Shown here piece after piece: positions 25,682 to 35,390 of a stretch of 64,000 bases of DNA. The first letter of the stretch is position 1; each line of letters opens with the position of its first letter. Source of the stretch: Proteobacteria bacterium UBA981. GTDB lineage: Bacteria > Pseudomonadota > Gammaproteobacteria > Ga0077536. Made by a program: the position numbers and the translations under genes. The stretch is from positions 1 to 64,000 of the forward strand of contig DBBP01000016.1 of assembly GCA_002292285.1 (NCBI GenBank), read 5' to 3'. The notes under the pieces are model-generated. The model was not told where the DNA came from. It did no database searches and worked only from the letters and a program-made list of their open reading frames with translations.

Positions 25682-27445
25682 ATGACGAAAAACGTTGAAC
25701 TGGCCGAATGGGTCGACCAGGTTTCCGCGCTAACCAATCCCGACCAGGTCCACTGGTGCAACGGTTCAGTAGCAGAGCATGACCACCTAACTGAGTTGAT
25801 GCTTGCCAGCGGGGAACTCATCAACCTTAACGCTCAGACGCATCCGAATTGCTATTTGCATAGGTCTAACCCGGATGATGTCGCCCGCGTAGAACACCTT
25901 ACTTTCGTCTGTTCAACGGATTCTCAAGACGCCGGGCCGAACAACAATTGGATGGCGCCCGCGGATGCCCACGCGAAAGTAGATCCACTCTTTGCAAACT
26001 GCATGCAAGGCAGGACGCTTTATGTGATCCCTTATCTGATGGGACCGTATGGTTCTCCATTTGCACGCGCTGGCGTGGAAATTACAGACAGCCCCTACGT
26101 TGTCCTGAACATGCGAATCATGGCAAGGATTGGGGAACGCGCCTTGCACCACATTGAGGCTGGCAATAGCTTCGTTAAGGGTTTGCATTCAATCGGGGAT
26201 CTCGACCCAGAGCGCCGCTATATCATGCATTTTCCCGAAGAATTAATGATTAAAAGTATTGGTTCCGGCTACGGCGGCAACGCGTTGCTTGGTAAAAAAT
26301 GTCACGCATTGCGCATTGCCAGTTCGCAGGCCAGAACAGAGGGCTGGCTGGCCGAGCACATGCTTATCGTCGGCATCGAATCTCCGGCCGGCGAGACCCA
26401 CTACGTTGCGGCGGCTTTCCCTTCCGCGTGCGGAAAGACCAACTTGGCGATGCTGGTTCCGCCAGCCGAGTTTGAAGGCTGGAAGGTTTGGACAGTTGGT
26501 GATGACATCGCCTGGATGCATCTTGGGGAAGACGGTCAGTTGTGGGCAATCAATCCGGAGGCTGGTTTTTTCGGCGTGGCGCCGGGGACGAGTCTCAAAA
26601 CGAACCCGAATTGCATGAATGCACTGGGAAGAAACGCGATTTATACCAACGTCGCGGTCAACGAAGAGATGCAACCCTGGTGGGAAGGCATCGATGGCGA
26701 GAAGCCTGCGGTCCTGACCGACTGGCAGGGGCGAAAGCACGAGCCGCAGGTAACTGGGGCCGCAGCCCATCCGAATGCCCGATTTACTGTTTCGGCAAGT
26801 CAGTGTCCGAGCTACTCCGCTGAAGCGAATTCTCCCAAAGGCGTACCGATATCCGCGATCATTTTTGGTGGCCGCCGTTCAACCGCTGCACCATTGGTCT
26901 TCGAAGCGTTCGATTGGGAACACGGTGTTTTTGCGGGCGCGTCAATGGCCTCCGAAACCACAGCGGCAGCGACCGGGGCCGTCGGACAAGTTCGCCGAGA
27001 CCCAATGGCTATGAAGCCGTTTTGCGGATACAACTTCGGCGATTACTGGGCTCACTGGTTAAGCTTCGGGAAGAAATCCGAAAAGCTGCCAAAGATCTTT
27101 CACGTGAACTGGTTTCGCAAAGACGACGATGGCAAGTTTATGTGGCCAGGATTCGGCGACAACATGCGTGCACTTGAATGGATAATCAATCGATGCCAGG
27201 GCAAAGGGGAATCGGTAAAAACGCCGATTGGTCTGGTTCCAGAGAGTAATTCTCTCAACATCGCCGGACTCGATATTGATAGCGGCGATATGCAAGCACT
27301 GCTATCTATCGATGCGAAAGTTTGGCGTCAGGAAATTGATGAAATCGAAGCTTATTTCGATTCCATTGGGGAAAGGGTTCCCGCAGAATTGCGTGAACAG
27401 GCAAGGAAAATTAAATTGGCACTGGAGCAGCAACTAGCTGCCTGA
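25682..27445 (+). CDS. pckG: Phosphoenolpyruvate carboxykinase (GTP)
   Basis: 587 aa from ATG 25682 (MTKNVELAEWVDQV). It converts oxaloacetate and GTP to PEP, CO2 and GDP in gluconeogenesis. The GTP-enzyme kinase-1a loop FPSACGKTN spans residues 246–254 with the hyper-reactive Cys250, and the downstream metal/nucleotide region includes WTVGDDIAWMH. Its place between phasin and phaR, in a locus with acs, fits growth on acetate or stored acyl units. Convergent with phaR. Confidence 0.97.
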   Translation: MTKNVELAEWVDQVSALTNPDQVHWCNGSVAEHDHLTELMLASGELINLNAQTHPNCYLHRSNPDDVARVEHLTFVCSTDSQDAGPNNNWMAPADAHAKVDPLFANCMQGRTLYVIPYLMGPYGSPFARAGVEITDSPYVVLNMRIMARIGERALHHIEAGNSFVKGLHSIGDLDPERRYIMHFPEELMIKSIGSGYGGNALLGKKCHALRIASSQARTEGWLAEHMLIVGIESPAGETHYVAAAFPSACGKTNLAMLVPPAEFEGWKVWTVGDDIAWMHLGEDGQLWAINPEAGFFGVAPGTSLKTNPNCMNALGRNAIYTNVAVNEEMQPWWEGIDGEKPAVLTDWQGRKHEPQVTGAAAHPNARFTVSASQCPSYSAEANSPKGVPISAIIFGGRRSTAAPLVFEAFDWEHGVFAGASMASETTAAATGAVGQVRRDPMAMKPFCGYNFGDYWAHWLSFGKKSEKLPKIFHVNWFRKDDDGKFMWPGFGDNMRALEWIINRCQGKGESVKTPIGLVPESNSLNIAGLDIDSGDMQALLSIDAKVWRQEIDEIEAYFDSIGERVPAELREQARKIKLALEQQLAA

Positions 27446-27525
27446 CGATTGCTTGGGTGCTGCTCTGCGGCACCGGGCTGTTGTCCACGCAGCCCCCCGA
27501 ATCCGGGTTGCATGGCCGGGACTGA

Positions 27526-28011
27526 TTAACTCTCGTCGTTCGGCTTCTCGCCGGTTGGGCGCATGGCGTTCTGGAAGAAGCTCGATTGCATTTTCTTCCA
27601 CATTTCCATGTTTTGTTTAGTCATTTCCCCTAAAACAGAAGACATCGGATTGGCCTCCATCGCTTCTCTAACCTGGTTCCCGAATTGCTCTTGTTGCTTT
27701 CGGAACAGGTCCAGACTTTGGCTGATGAAGTCTCCGGCGACATCTTGTACCGAGCCCCCATAGAAACCGATAATCTGTTCCAATACGTCGGTCGTGAACA
27801 AGGGTTCGCCTTCATCTTCCTGCTCGATAATTATCTGGAGCAGGATATTTCGAGTGATATCGTCTCCGCTTTTCTTGTCGATGACACAGAATCCAACACC
27901 GTCAAGCACCAGCTTACGGACATCGTTAAGGGTGACGTATTTACTTTCGGCGGTATCGTACAGGCGACGGTTGGGGTATTTTTTTATAACCCGTTTATCT
28001 TGTTCGTTCAT
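27526..28011 (-). CDS. phaR: PHA synthesis regulator PhaR
   Basis: 161 aa from ATG 28011 (MNEQDKRVIKKYPNRRLYDT); a TTG two codons upstream is possible. The N-terminal PHB_acc_N domain (KYPNRRLYDTAESKYVTLND) binds DNA and PHA; the following PHB_acc repeat (EQIIGFYGG … FISQSLDLFRKQQ) is typical. PhaR represses phasin genes and is released by nascent PHA granules. A TGC-rich site at 28225–28236 suggests autoregulation. Confidence 0.93.
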   Translation of the reverse strand: MNEQDKRVIKKYPNRRLYDTAESKYVTLNDVRKLVLDGVGFCVIDKKSGDDITRNILLQIIIEQEDEGEPLFTTDVLEQIIGFYGGSVQDVAGDFISQSLDLFRKQQEQFGNQVREAMEANPMSSVLGEMTKQNMEMWKKMQSSFFQNAMRPTGEKPNDES

Positions 28012-28017
28012 ATCCAA

Positions 28018-28482
28018 TCACCATAGATACCTTCACTGGCCAACGCGCGGCTGGCCGGAATCTTGTTTGTGGTAGCAAGTTACCCAGTGCAACAAGCGAG
28101 AAAACAGCTACACGTTTTTACGCATCGACGCGCTTTAAGTGTTGCGCAACGGGCGTCAGGTTCGCGCGCGAACGGCGATTGAAATCCGTTCACATATCCT
28201 GATACCGCTTGGTCTAATCTAAGTTGCACTGCACAACTATGCAAGTTAGTGGTGAGCGCGCAGATTCATAGGGCAGATTCGCCGGTCCGCAGTCAATTCG
28301 CGACGGTGTGGTGGTCACCCGGAGGGTGGGGCGAGATAGACCAGCCCAAAAAAACTGTCGAGGCCGATCTGCCGGGGACAAGCTACCCCGGCGGGTTGCT
28401 TAGCAGGACGGGCCGCGGACGAGGAAATGATCCCGCTGGAGCGCCAACGTACATGCGCGCTCCCCGGTCCCGTGCACTGTCC
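28018..28482. other. Intergenic region upstream of phaR and downstream of sucB
   Basis: About 465 bp. It holds the presumed phaR promoter and a PhaR-like site at 28225–28236. A GTTGCGCAAC palindrome lies near 28141. I see no gene; the plus-strand open frame at 28249–28587 overlaps sucB antisense and is not credible. Confidence 0.5.
28225..28236. promoter_or_regulatory. Possible PhaR operator upstream of phaR
   Basis: TGCACTGCACAA fits the same TGCRNYGCASMA pattern as the two repeats before phaP. It lies about 215 bp upstream of the phaR ATG, consistent with autorepression if the promoter is distal. Confidence 0.45.
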
Positions 28483-29718
28483 TTAAATGGCCAGCAGCAT
28501 ACGTGCCGGATCTTCGAGGGTCCGTCTGATGTAGTCGAGGAACTGGACCGCTTCTCGTCCGTCGATGATTCTATGGTCATAAGATAACGCGAGGTACATC
28601 ATCGGCCGGATCACGACGGATCCGTTTTCCGCCACCGGACGTTCCTGGATCTTATGCATGCCAAGAATCGCACTTTGCGGGGGATTCACTATGGGAGTTG
28701 ATACAAGCGATCCGTACACGCCACCGTTACTAATGGTAAACGTTCCGCCGACCAACTCGTCGATCGTGAGTTTTCCGTCTCGAGCACGCTCGCCAAAGTC
28801 TCTTATGCGCCGTTCGACATCGGAAAAAGGCAGACGGTCGACGTCGCGCAAGATAGGCACGACGAGCCCTCTATCCGACCCGACCGCGACACCAACATCG
28901 AAGTACCCATGGTAGATGATGTCATTATCATCTACCGATGCGTTGATAATCGGGAACTGTTTAAGTGACTCGACTGCCGCTTTTACAAAAAATGACATGA
29001 AGCCTAATCGCACGCCATAACGCTCTTCAAACTCACCCTTGAAGCGAGTCCGCAAGTCCATCACTGGTTGCATATTGACTTCATTAAATGTGGTTAACAG
29101 CGCGCTTTCTCGTTGCGCTGTAAGCAGTCGGTCGGCGGTACGGCGACGAAGTCTCGTCATCGGGACCCGCTCTTCCACGCGCGTGCCGTCGGCACCAAGA
29201 CGACTGCCCTCGACGGGTACTACCTCAGCAATGGATTCGTTCTGAGGTGGTTTATTTCCTTGCTCGAGATGGGCTTGAACGTCAGCTTTTGTGACACGGC
29301 CACCTTTGCCGGTCCCTGTGATGGAGGCTGCATTGAGAGCATGTTCCTCAATCAGCTTACGTGCCGCCGGGCCGATCTGTTCCACTCCTGAATTCTCAGG
29401 TGCCGCAGCACCTGCGGCGAGCGCAGCCGGCGCCGAGTCGCGATTTGCCGTTGCGCTATCTCCTACGGATGTTGCCACGGCTTCCGTATCGATGATGGCA
29501 AGCACGTCGTCGGTTAGCACGACGTCGCCTGGCTGTTTGCACAGCTCTTTAACAACGCCTGACTCTGGCACTGCTATCTCCAGCGTCACCTTGTCGGTTT
29601 CCAAATCGATCAGGTTTTCTCCCCGTTCAACCCGCTCGCCGACTTGCTTGGCCCAATCCAGTAATGTTGCGTCCGGGACTGATTCGGCCAGTGCAGGAAC
29701 TTTGATTTCAATTAACAC
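28483..29718 (-). CDS. sucB: Dihydrolipoyllysine succinyltransferase, E2 of 2-oxoglutarate dehydrogenase
   Basis: 411 aa. One N-terminal lipoyl domain (LIDLETDKVTLEI, lipoylated Lys43), a peripheral subunit-binding domain around residues 110–155 (IGPAARKLIEEHALNAASI), and a C-terminal catalytic domain with SYDHRIIDGREAV (His382, Asp386). It lies 36 bp downstream of sucA and is co-transcribed. No lpd (E3) gene follows in the window; 28.0–28.5 kb is intergenic, so E3 is encoded elsewhere. Confidence 0.97.
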   Translation of the reverse strand: MLIEIKVPALAESVPDATLLDWAKQVGERVERGENLIDLETDKVTLEIAVPESGVVKELCKQPGDVVLTDDVLAIIDTEAVATSVGDSATANRDSAPAALAAGAAAPENSGVEQIGPAARKLIEEHALNAASITGTGKGGRVTKADVQAHLEQGNKPPQNESIAEVVPVEGSRLGADGTRVEERVPMTRLRRRTADRLLTAQRESALLTTFNEVNMQPVMDLRTRFKGEFEERYGVRLGFMSFFVKAAVESLKQFPIINASVDDNDIIYHGYFDVGVAVGSDRGLVVPILRDVDRLPFSDVERRIRDFGERARDGKLTIDELVGGTFTISNGGVYGSLVSTPIVNPPQSAILGMHKIQERPVAENGSVVIRPMMYLALSYDHRIIDGREAVQFLDYIRRTLEDPARMLLAI

Positions 29719-29754
29719 GGGGTGATCTCCTTGGCAGGTAGACGGTGCCTGGGT

Positions 29755-32595
29755 TCAGGCAGAAATTTGTTCGACATTGCCCTGGCTCGGTTGCAGCGCA
29801 TCGTCGATGACGCGTTGTTGTTGCTCTCGATGCAAGGACGCATAACCGACCGCGGGCGACGCCGAGTAGGGGCGGGCCACGCATGTGAGGGGCTTGTCCG
29901 ACGGAAAGCATCCGCCTAAATGTCTGGTCGACAGCAACATCGACCATGCGCCCTGATTGCGTGGCTCCTCCTGGACCCATACGAGCTCTTCAGCTTTTTC
30001 GTATTTGCCCAAAGTCGCCATCATTTCATCCTTGGGAAAGGGATACAGCTGTTCCAGGCGCACGATCGCATGGTCTGTAATGCCGCGTTCGCGGCGTGCT
30101 TCAAGCAGGTCGAAGTAGACTTTGCCGCTGCACACCAGCACGCGTTTGACCTGTCCTGGATCGAGGTCGTCCAAATCGTCAATAACAGGTGCAAATGCGC
30201 CATCCGTAAACGCTTCAATCGGCGACACCGAAAGTTTATGGCGCAGCAGACTTTTCGGGCTCATCACAATCAGCGGTTTTCTATACGCTCGCAACACTTG
30301 GCGTTGCAGCAGATGGAACATTTGTGCCGGTGTAGTCGGATAGCACACCTGCATATTGTCCTCGGCGCAAAGCTGTAAATATCTTTCAAGACGAGCCGAT
30401 GAATGTTCGGGACCTTGCCCGTCGTAACCGTGTGGGAGCAGCATTACCAGACCACAGTAGCGCCCCCATTTTTCCTCGCAGGAGGCGATAAACTGGTCGA
30501 TGACAACCTGCGCACCATTGGCGAAATCGCCGAACTGAGCCTCCCAGATAACCAATGCATTTGGTTCTGCGCTCGCGTAACCGAATTCGTAGGCGAGCAC
30601 GGCCTCTTCAGACAATGTTGAATTTATAACCAGGAACGGCGCCTGGTTCTCGGCCATATTTTGCAATGGCAAATAGGTTTCGCCGGTTTTCTGGTCATGA
30701 AATACAGCATGGCGATGAAAGAACGTACCGCGCCCGCTATCCTGTCCGGAGATACGGACCGGGCACTTCCGCGTGACCAAGGCAGCGTAGGCAAGGGTTT
30801 CTGCGAAGCCCCAGTCGCAGGGTTTATCGCCCGCAGACATGGCGGCGCGATCGCCGATTATCCGTTTCACCGCACGGTGCAGATTGAAGTCTTCAGGCAC
30901 AGACGTAAATCGGTCGGCGAGCGAGCGGATCTCCTCGGCGTTGAGTGAGGTCACCGCAGCATCACGCCAATGCGTGTTGTGGAATGGTTCGAAATTGATT
31001 TGAAAGCGACTGTCTTGCACTTCAGCAAAAGGACGGGAAACGATGGTGTTGTTTTCCAGCGCCTGCACGTAGTTCGCGGCCATGGTTTCCGCGTCGCCTG
31101 TCGTAATCACACCTTCTGAAACAAGTTTCTCTGTGTAGATATGGCGAACACCAGGGTGATTGCGGATATGTTGATACATGATGGGTTGGGTCGCCGCCGG
31201 CTCGTCTGCTTCGCTGTGTCCGTGTTTGCGGTAGCACAGCATGTCCAGCACGACGTCCTTGTTGAACTCCGACCGGAAATCGACCGCCATCTGGGCGACC
31301 ATTGCGACCGCTTCAGGATCATCACCGTTGACATGAAAAATGGGTGCCTGGACCATTTTCGCAACGTCAGTGCAATACAGTGTCGAGCGTGAGTCGAGCG
31401 GGTCGCTAGTCGTGAAACCAATCTGGTTATTGATGATGACGTGGACTGTTCCGCCAGTGGAGTACCCCCTGGTCTGGGACAAATTGAAGGTTTCCATGAT
31501 CACCCCTTGACCTGCGAATGCTGCGTCGCCGTGAATCAGCAAGGGAAGGACTTCATTACGCTCGACATCATTGCGCCGGTCCTGGCGAGCGCGTACGGAG
31601 CCCTCCACGACCGGATCGATGATCTCTAGATGCGACGGGTTGAACGCCAGCGTCAGATGCACAGAGCCACCCGCTGTTTCGATGTCCGATGAGAATCCAA
31701 GATGGTATTTCACGTCACCAGAGCGGTGCTCAGTCTGGTCGCGTCCTTCAAATTCTTCGAAGAGTCTGGAGGGATGTTTGCCGATGATATTGACCAACAC
31801 GTTCAGGCGGCCGCGATGCGCCATGCCAACGACGCATTCTTTGATCCCGTGGCGCCCCGCATCTTCCACAATTTGGTCAAGCATGGCGATGACACTTTCT
31901 CCTCCCTCAAGGGAGAAGCGTTTTTGTCCGACATACCGGGTATGTAGAAATTCTTCCAATGCGCCGGCCGCGATGACCCGCCCGAGCAGATGCTTACGCT
32001 TCTCATCGTCAAACGCCGGTTTGGAACGGGTTAGTTCCAAACGTTGCTGAATCCAGCGTTTCTGCCCGGTCTCGACGATATGCATGTATTCGGCGCCGAT
32101 GGTGCCGCAATAAGTGGTGCGCACAATATCGAGAATCTCTCTTAGCGTGGCTTGCGCAGGGCCCTGCAATGAGCCGGTGTTGAAGACCTGATCCAAATCG
32201 GCATCTGTGAGGTCGTGAAACGCCGGATCGAGTTCTGCGACAACCGGACGATCGTACTGATTTAGCGGATCAAGATTGGCCTGGCGGTGGCCGCGGAAGC
32301 GGTACGCGTTGATGAGCTGCAGGACGGCGACCTGTTTCTGCGCCTGTGCAGGATCGCTTACCGCTGCCGCTCGCGTTGTGCCGACTGCGCTGGCATTGCC
32401 AATTGCGAGCATACGGTCACGTACTTTCGCGTGGCTGGTGCCGCTCGCAACACCAGTCTGTTCTGCTTCCATGGCGTCGAAATAGTGTCGCCATTCGTCG
32501 GATATCGAATCCGGATCTTCAAGATAGGTCTCGTATAGGCTTTCGATAAATGGCGCGTTGCCACTGAACAGACAGGACGGAGGTTGCATCTTCAT
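29755..32595 (-). CDS. sucA: 2-oxoglutarate dehydrogenase E1 component
   Basis: 946 aa thiamine-diphosphate enzyme of the TCA cycle that decarboxylates 2-oxoglutarate and passes the succinyl group to SucB. Full length. Recognisable segments: ECVVGMAHRGRLNVLVNI, LIHGDAAFAGQGVIMET, YCYRKHGHSE-type region (CYRKHGHSEADEPA) and EAQFGDFANGAQVVIDQF. Divergent from mdh across a 388-bp region. Confidence 0.97.
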   Translation of the reverse strand: MKMQPPSCLFSGNAPFIESLYETYLEDPDSISDEWRHYFDAMEAEQTGVASGTSHAKVRDRMLAIGNASAVGTTRAAAVSDPAQAQKQVAVLQLINAYRFRGHRQANLDPLNQYDRPVVAELDPAFHDLTDADLDQVFNTGSLQGPAQATLREILDIVRTTYCGTIGAEYMHIVETGQKRWIQQRLELTRSKPAFDDEKRKHLLGRVIAAGALEEFLHTRYVGQKRFSLEGGESVIAMLDQIVEDAGRHGIKECVVGMAHRGRLNVLVNIIGKHPSRLFEEFEGRDQTEHRSGDVKYHLGFSSDIETAGGSVHLTLAFNPSHLEIIDPVVEGSVRARQDRRNDVERNEVLPLLIHGDAAFAGQGVIMETFNLSQTRGYSTGGTVHVIINNQIGFTTSDPLDSRSTLYCTDVAKMVQAPIFHVNGDDPEAVAMVAQMAVDFRSEFNKDVVLDMLCYRKHGHSEADEPAATQPIMYQHIRNHPGVRHIYTEKLVSEGVITTGDAETMAANYVQALENNTIVSRPFAEVQDSRFQINFEPFHNTHWRDAAVTSLNAEEIRSLADRFTSVPEDFNLHRAVKRIIGDRAAMSAGDKPCDWGFAETLAYAALVTRKCPVRISGQDSGRGTFFHRHAVFHDQKTGETYLPLQNMAENQAPFLVINSTLSEEAVLAYEFGYASAEPNALVIWEAQFGDFANGAQVVIDQFIASCEEKWGRYCGLVMLLPHGYDGQGPEHSSARLERYLQLCAEDNMQVCYPTTPAQMFHLLQRQVLRAYRKPLIVMSPKSLLRHKLSVSPIEAFTDGAFAPVIDDLDDLDPGQVKRVLVCSGKVYFDLLEARRERGITDHAIVRLEQLYPFPKDEMMATLGKYEKAEELVWVQEEPRNQGAWSMLLSTRHLGGCFPSDKPLTCVARPYSASPAVGYASLHREQQQRVIDDALQPSQGNVEQISA

Positions 32596-32983
32596 TTTCC
32601 CGTGTGACGACCCAGAAGAGCGGAACTTGGCGGTAGTTTCCGAAGTGCCCGCAATATGTGCGGCGCCGGACCTTAGGATCTTTGATCAAAGCTGCGCCAA
32701 AGTCATTAATATAGTGAACAAAGTCGCTCGGCATCGTGGCCGTTTCCGCCCACCGCACGCGGCTCTCCGCGTGGCCGAAATCGGTCCCATCTGGACGCTG
32801 GTTTTTAAACGAACCTTGCCGCGCAATTGGCACGCCGGGTATCCTTGCGCGTCCGGCGCCTGGACTATCGCTGTCGGTCGGTCAAAATCTGACTGTATGT
32901 CGGAAATTTTCACCAATTCGCGGCGCGAAACGCCAATTTCCTCCCGTGAAAGCCAACGAATCGTTTCAAAGGATCCTACAAGT
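32596..32983. promoter_or_regulatory. Divergent promoter region of sucA and mdh
   Basis: 388 bp between the sucA start (minus) and the mdh ATG (plus). The plus strand is open through it in frame with mdh (from 32558), but that extension has no malate dehydrogenase similarity. Promoters for two TCA-cycle genes must lie here; I could not pick reliable −35/−10 elements. Confidence 0.5.
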
Positions 32984-33964
32984 ATGAAAGCTCCCGTTAG
33001 AGTGACAATCACCGGTGCTGCCGGGCAAATTTCCTATTCGCTGCTATTTCGAATCGCCGCGGGTCAGATGCTTGGTGACGACCAGCCCGTAATTCTTCAG
33101 CTTCTTGAAATCACCCCGGCCATGAAAGCGCTCGAAGGCGTGGTTATGGAAATCGACGATTGCGCATTTCCGCTTGTGGCAGGTATTGAAACATCTGACG
33201 ACGCTGCGAAGGCGTTCGAAAACGCAAACTATGGGCTGCTGGTCGGCGCCCGACCGCGCGGTCCAGGCATGGAGCGCAGCGATTTGTTAGCTGCGAACGG
33301 CGGTATCTTCAAAGTCCAGGGCAAAGCGATCAACGACCGTGCTGCTCGCGATATCCGCGTCGTCGTCGTCGGGAATCCCGCCAACACTAACGCGTGGACC
33401 TGCATGACCAACGCGCCAGACATCAATCCTGGCCAATTCACCGCCATGACGCGCCTCGATCATAATCGCGCCAAAGCCCAACTGGCAGCCAAAACGGGCA
33501 CATCCGTATCGCAAATTCAGCGCGTGACCATTTGGGGGAATCATTCCACGACCCAGTATCCGGATTTGAGCCAGGCGACGGTTGCCGGCAAAGGGGCTCT
33601 CGAATTAGTCGATAACGGCTGGTACGAGAACGACTACATTCCACGAGTCGCTAAGCGCGGTGCAGAGATTATTGAAGCTCGGGGTGCATCAAGTGCAGCA
33701 TCCGCAGCGAACGCGGCGCTCGAGCATATGCGCGATTGGGTGTTGGGAACGCCATCCGGCGATTGGACCAGCATGGGTTTGCCGAGCGACGGCAGCTACG
33801 GTATCGAGAAAGGCCTGATGTATTCATTCCCGGTCACTTGTCAGAATGGTAGTTATCAGATTGTTCAGGATCTTCCGGTCAGCGATTTCAGTCGCGCCCG
33901 GATGGACGCTTCGGCCGTCGAACTCAAGGAAGAACAAGCGGCAATAGTTGAGGCACTCGGATAA
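32984..33964 (+). CDS. mdh: Malate dehydrogenase (cytosolic type)
   Basis: 326 aa from ATG 32984, preceded by AAAGGATCCTACAAGT. NAD-dependent malate/oxaloacetate conversion. The nucleotide-binding start VTITGAAGQISYSLLFRIA, substrate loop GARPRGPGMERSDLL and catalytic WGNHSTTQYPD (His) are clear. The sequence type is that of the dimeric cytosolic-like MDH common in β- and some γ-proteobacteria, not the E. coli LDH-like form. Confidence 0.96.
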   Translation: MKAPVRVTITGAAGQISYSLLFRIAAGQMLGDDQPVILQLLEITPAMKALEGVVMEIDDCAFPLVAGIETSDDAAKAFENANYGLLVGARPRGPGMERSDLLAANGGIFKVQGKAINDRAARDIRVVVVGNPANTNAWTCMTNAPDINPGQFTAMTRLDHNRAKAQLAAKTGTSVSQIQRVTIWGNHSTTQYPDLSQATVAGKGALELVDNGWYENDYIPRVAKRGAEIIEARGASSAASAANAALEHMRDWVLGTPSGDWTSMGLPSDGSYGIEKGLMYSFPVTCQNGSYQIVQDLPVSDFSRARMDASAVELKEEQAAIVEALG

Positions 33965-34086
33965 GTTTTCACGGGTCGAAGAGGGTGGTGGTGCAAGCGC
34001 CACCCGTCCTCCAGTTGAACTGATGGGGACCAACTGCGAGAATCCCGGGCAACCTCATAGCGCCCGCCCGCGGCGGCCTTTTGAAC

Positions 34087-34614
34087 ATGATCGATAAGCA
34101 CGGATTCAGGGCTAACGTCGGGATAATTCTGCTAAACGACTCAGGCCAGGTGTTCTGTGCCAGGCGTGTCGGCATGTCTGCATGGCAATTCCCGCAAGGC
34201 GGCATCAAGCGCGAGGAAAGTCCTGAAGCAGCTATGTATCGTGAGTTAAACGAAGAAATCGGGCTGCAACCAGAGCACGTCGAACTCGTTGCCTCGACCA
34301 AACGCTGGCTCCGTTACCGGCTACCGAAGCGGTACATCCGTTACCATCAGCAACCCTTGTGTATCGGGCAGAAGCAAATCTGGTTTTTGCTACGACTTAC
34401 CTCAAGTGAGTCCAATTTGCGTCTGGATGGTGCGACAGAGCAGGAATTTGATGCCTGGAAGTGGGTCGAGTACTGGGAGCCGCTCGGATTTGTGGTGTCG
34501 TTTAAGCGCAGCGTTTATGAGCGTGCCTTGCAAGAATTCGCCGACAACGTTGGCAAACTCTGCGGATTGCCGGGGTTGGGTAGCATGCAATCGCCCCAAG
34601 AGACTGGGTTATAG
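34087..34614 (+). CDS. rppH: RNA pyrophosphohydrolase RppH (Nudix)
   Basis: 175 aa from ATG 34087 (a TTG at 34081 is possible). It removes pyrophosphate from mRNA 5' ends and so starts RNase E-dependent decay. The Nudix box is intact: GGIKREESPEAAMYRELNEE followed by IG. The typical RppH start GFRANVGIILLN and FPQGGIK are present, as is the KQIWFLLRL segment. Confidence 0.95.
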   Translation: MIDKHGFRANVGIILLNDSGQVFCARRVGMSAWQFPQGGIKREESPEAAMYRELNEEIGLQPEHVELVASTKRWLRYRLPKRYIRYHQQPLCIGQKQIWFLLRLTSSESNLRLDGATEQEFDAWKWVEYWEPLGFVVSFKRSVYERALQEFADNVGKLCGLPGLGSMQSPQETGL

Positions 34615-34625
34615 AGAAGAATTAG

Positions 34626-34997
34626 TCAGTAGCTTTTACTGACAGAGAGTTCTGCTAATAACTTTCGCGCGACGCGGTTCTTGGTACTTTGCACGAAGTG
34701 GGCCGCAAAATTTTCCGCAAAACCCCACGCTTTGATCGTGCTGTGAAGCGCTTCCAGTTGCTGCTCGCAATGAGTCAACGCTGCGTCCGCCAAGCGTCGA
34801 ATATCTTCGTCGCTATCTGCTATGGCCATCGCTTTCGTGTAAACGCATCGGTTGTATCCGGCCGCCCCTTGCATTAACTCACCACGCTGATCTGCGCCCA
34901 TATCTTGGGGAGAAAGCGCAGCATCTTCGTCCATGTCGTCGCCGTACGCTGCGGGCGCCAACAACGCCAAAATGACGATTATCACGACGTAATGCAT
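34626..34997 (-). CDS. Small secreted protein, unknown function
   Basis: 123 aa. A cleavable signal peptide is likely (MHYVVIIVILALLAPAAYG, cut near AYG–DD). The mature part is acidic then helical, with two cysteines (YNRCVYTKA, LTHCEQQLEAL) that could pair. I do not recognise the family. Its ATG directly abuts the TGA of the upstream gene (TGAATG), so the two form an operon of exported proteins. Confidence 0.65.
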   Translation of the reverse strand: MHYVVIIVILALLAPAAYGDDMDEDAALSPQDMGADQRGELMQGAAGYNRCVYTKAMAIADSDEDIRRLADAALTHCEQQLEALHSTIKAWGFAENFAAHFVQSTKNRVARKLLAELSVSKSY

Positions 34998-35354
34998 TCA
35001 GGGTGTTCCCTGCACAAAGCGCACTCGCTCCAACACCCAGTCCTGTTCGCGTCCGTCAACGCGAGTGCAGCCAAGCTTTACCGGCGGTGCGTTGGGTTCC
35101 GCTATGCCCGTCGACAATCCCTGTGGTTTGCCTGCGAAGATTCTCGTCAGGCGAAAATCGATAGTCAGCTTAGGGTGGCGATTGTGAAGGACGCGCAATT
35201 TGCCGCCCTTGCTCAAAATCTGGCAACGCCCGTCGCCGACCGATTCGAACTCAAGATAGGTATTTGGAATATCTGTCCGCGCTGCGACGGCCGGGCAAAC
35301 GACCAGGAGACTTGCGACAGTGGCTGTCCAGAGGATGTTGGCCGTGATGCGCAT
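34998..35354 (-). CDS. Small secreted protein, unknown function
   Basis: 118 aa from ATG 35354 (MRITANILWTATVASLLVV), with a signal peptide ending near VAA; an upstream in-frame ATG at 35390 would bury the signal and is less likely. The mature protein has two cysteines (GRCQILSKG, KLGCTRVDG). No family recognised. It is the first gene of a two-gene unit with the adjoining 34626–34997 gene. Confidence 0.65.
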   Translation of the reverse strand: MRITANILWTATVASLLVVCPAVAARTDIPNTYLEFESVGDGRCQILSKGGKLRVLHNRHPKLTIDFRLTRIFAGKPQGLSTGIAEPNAPPVKLGCTRVDGREQDWVLERVRFVQGTP

Positions 35355-35390
35355 GCAGGCAGTGTACGGTCCCGAAGTTGGGCTGCACAA

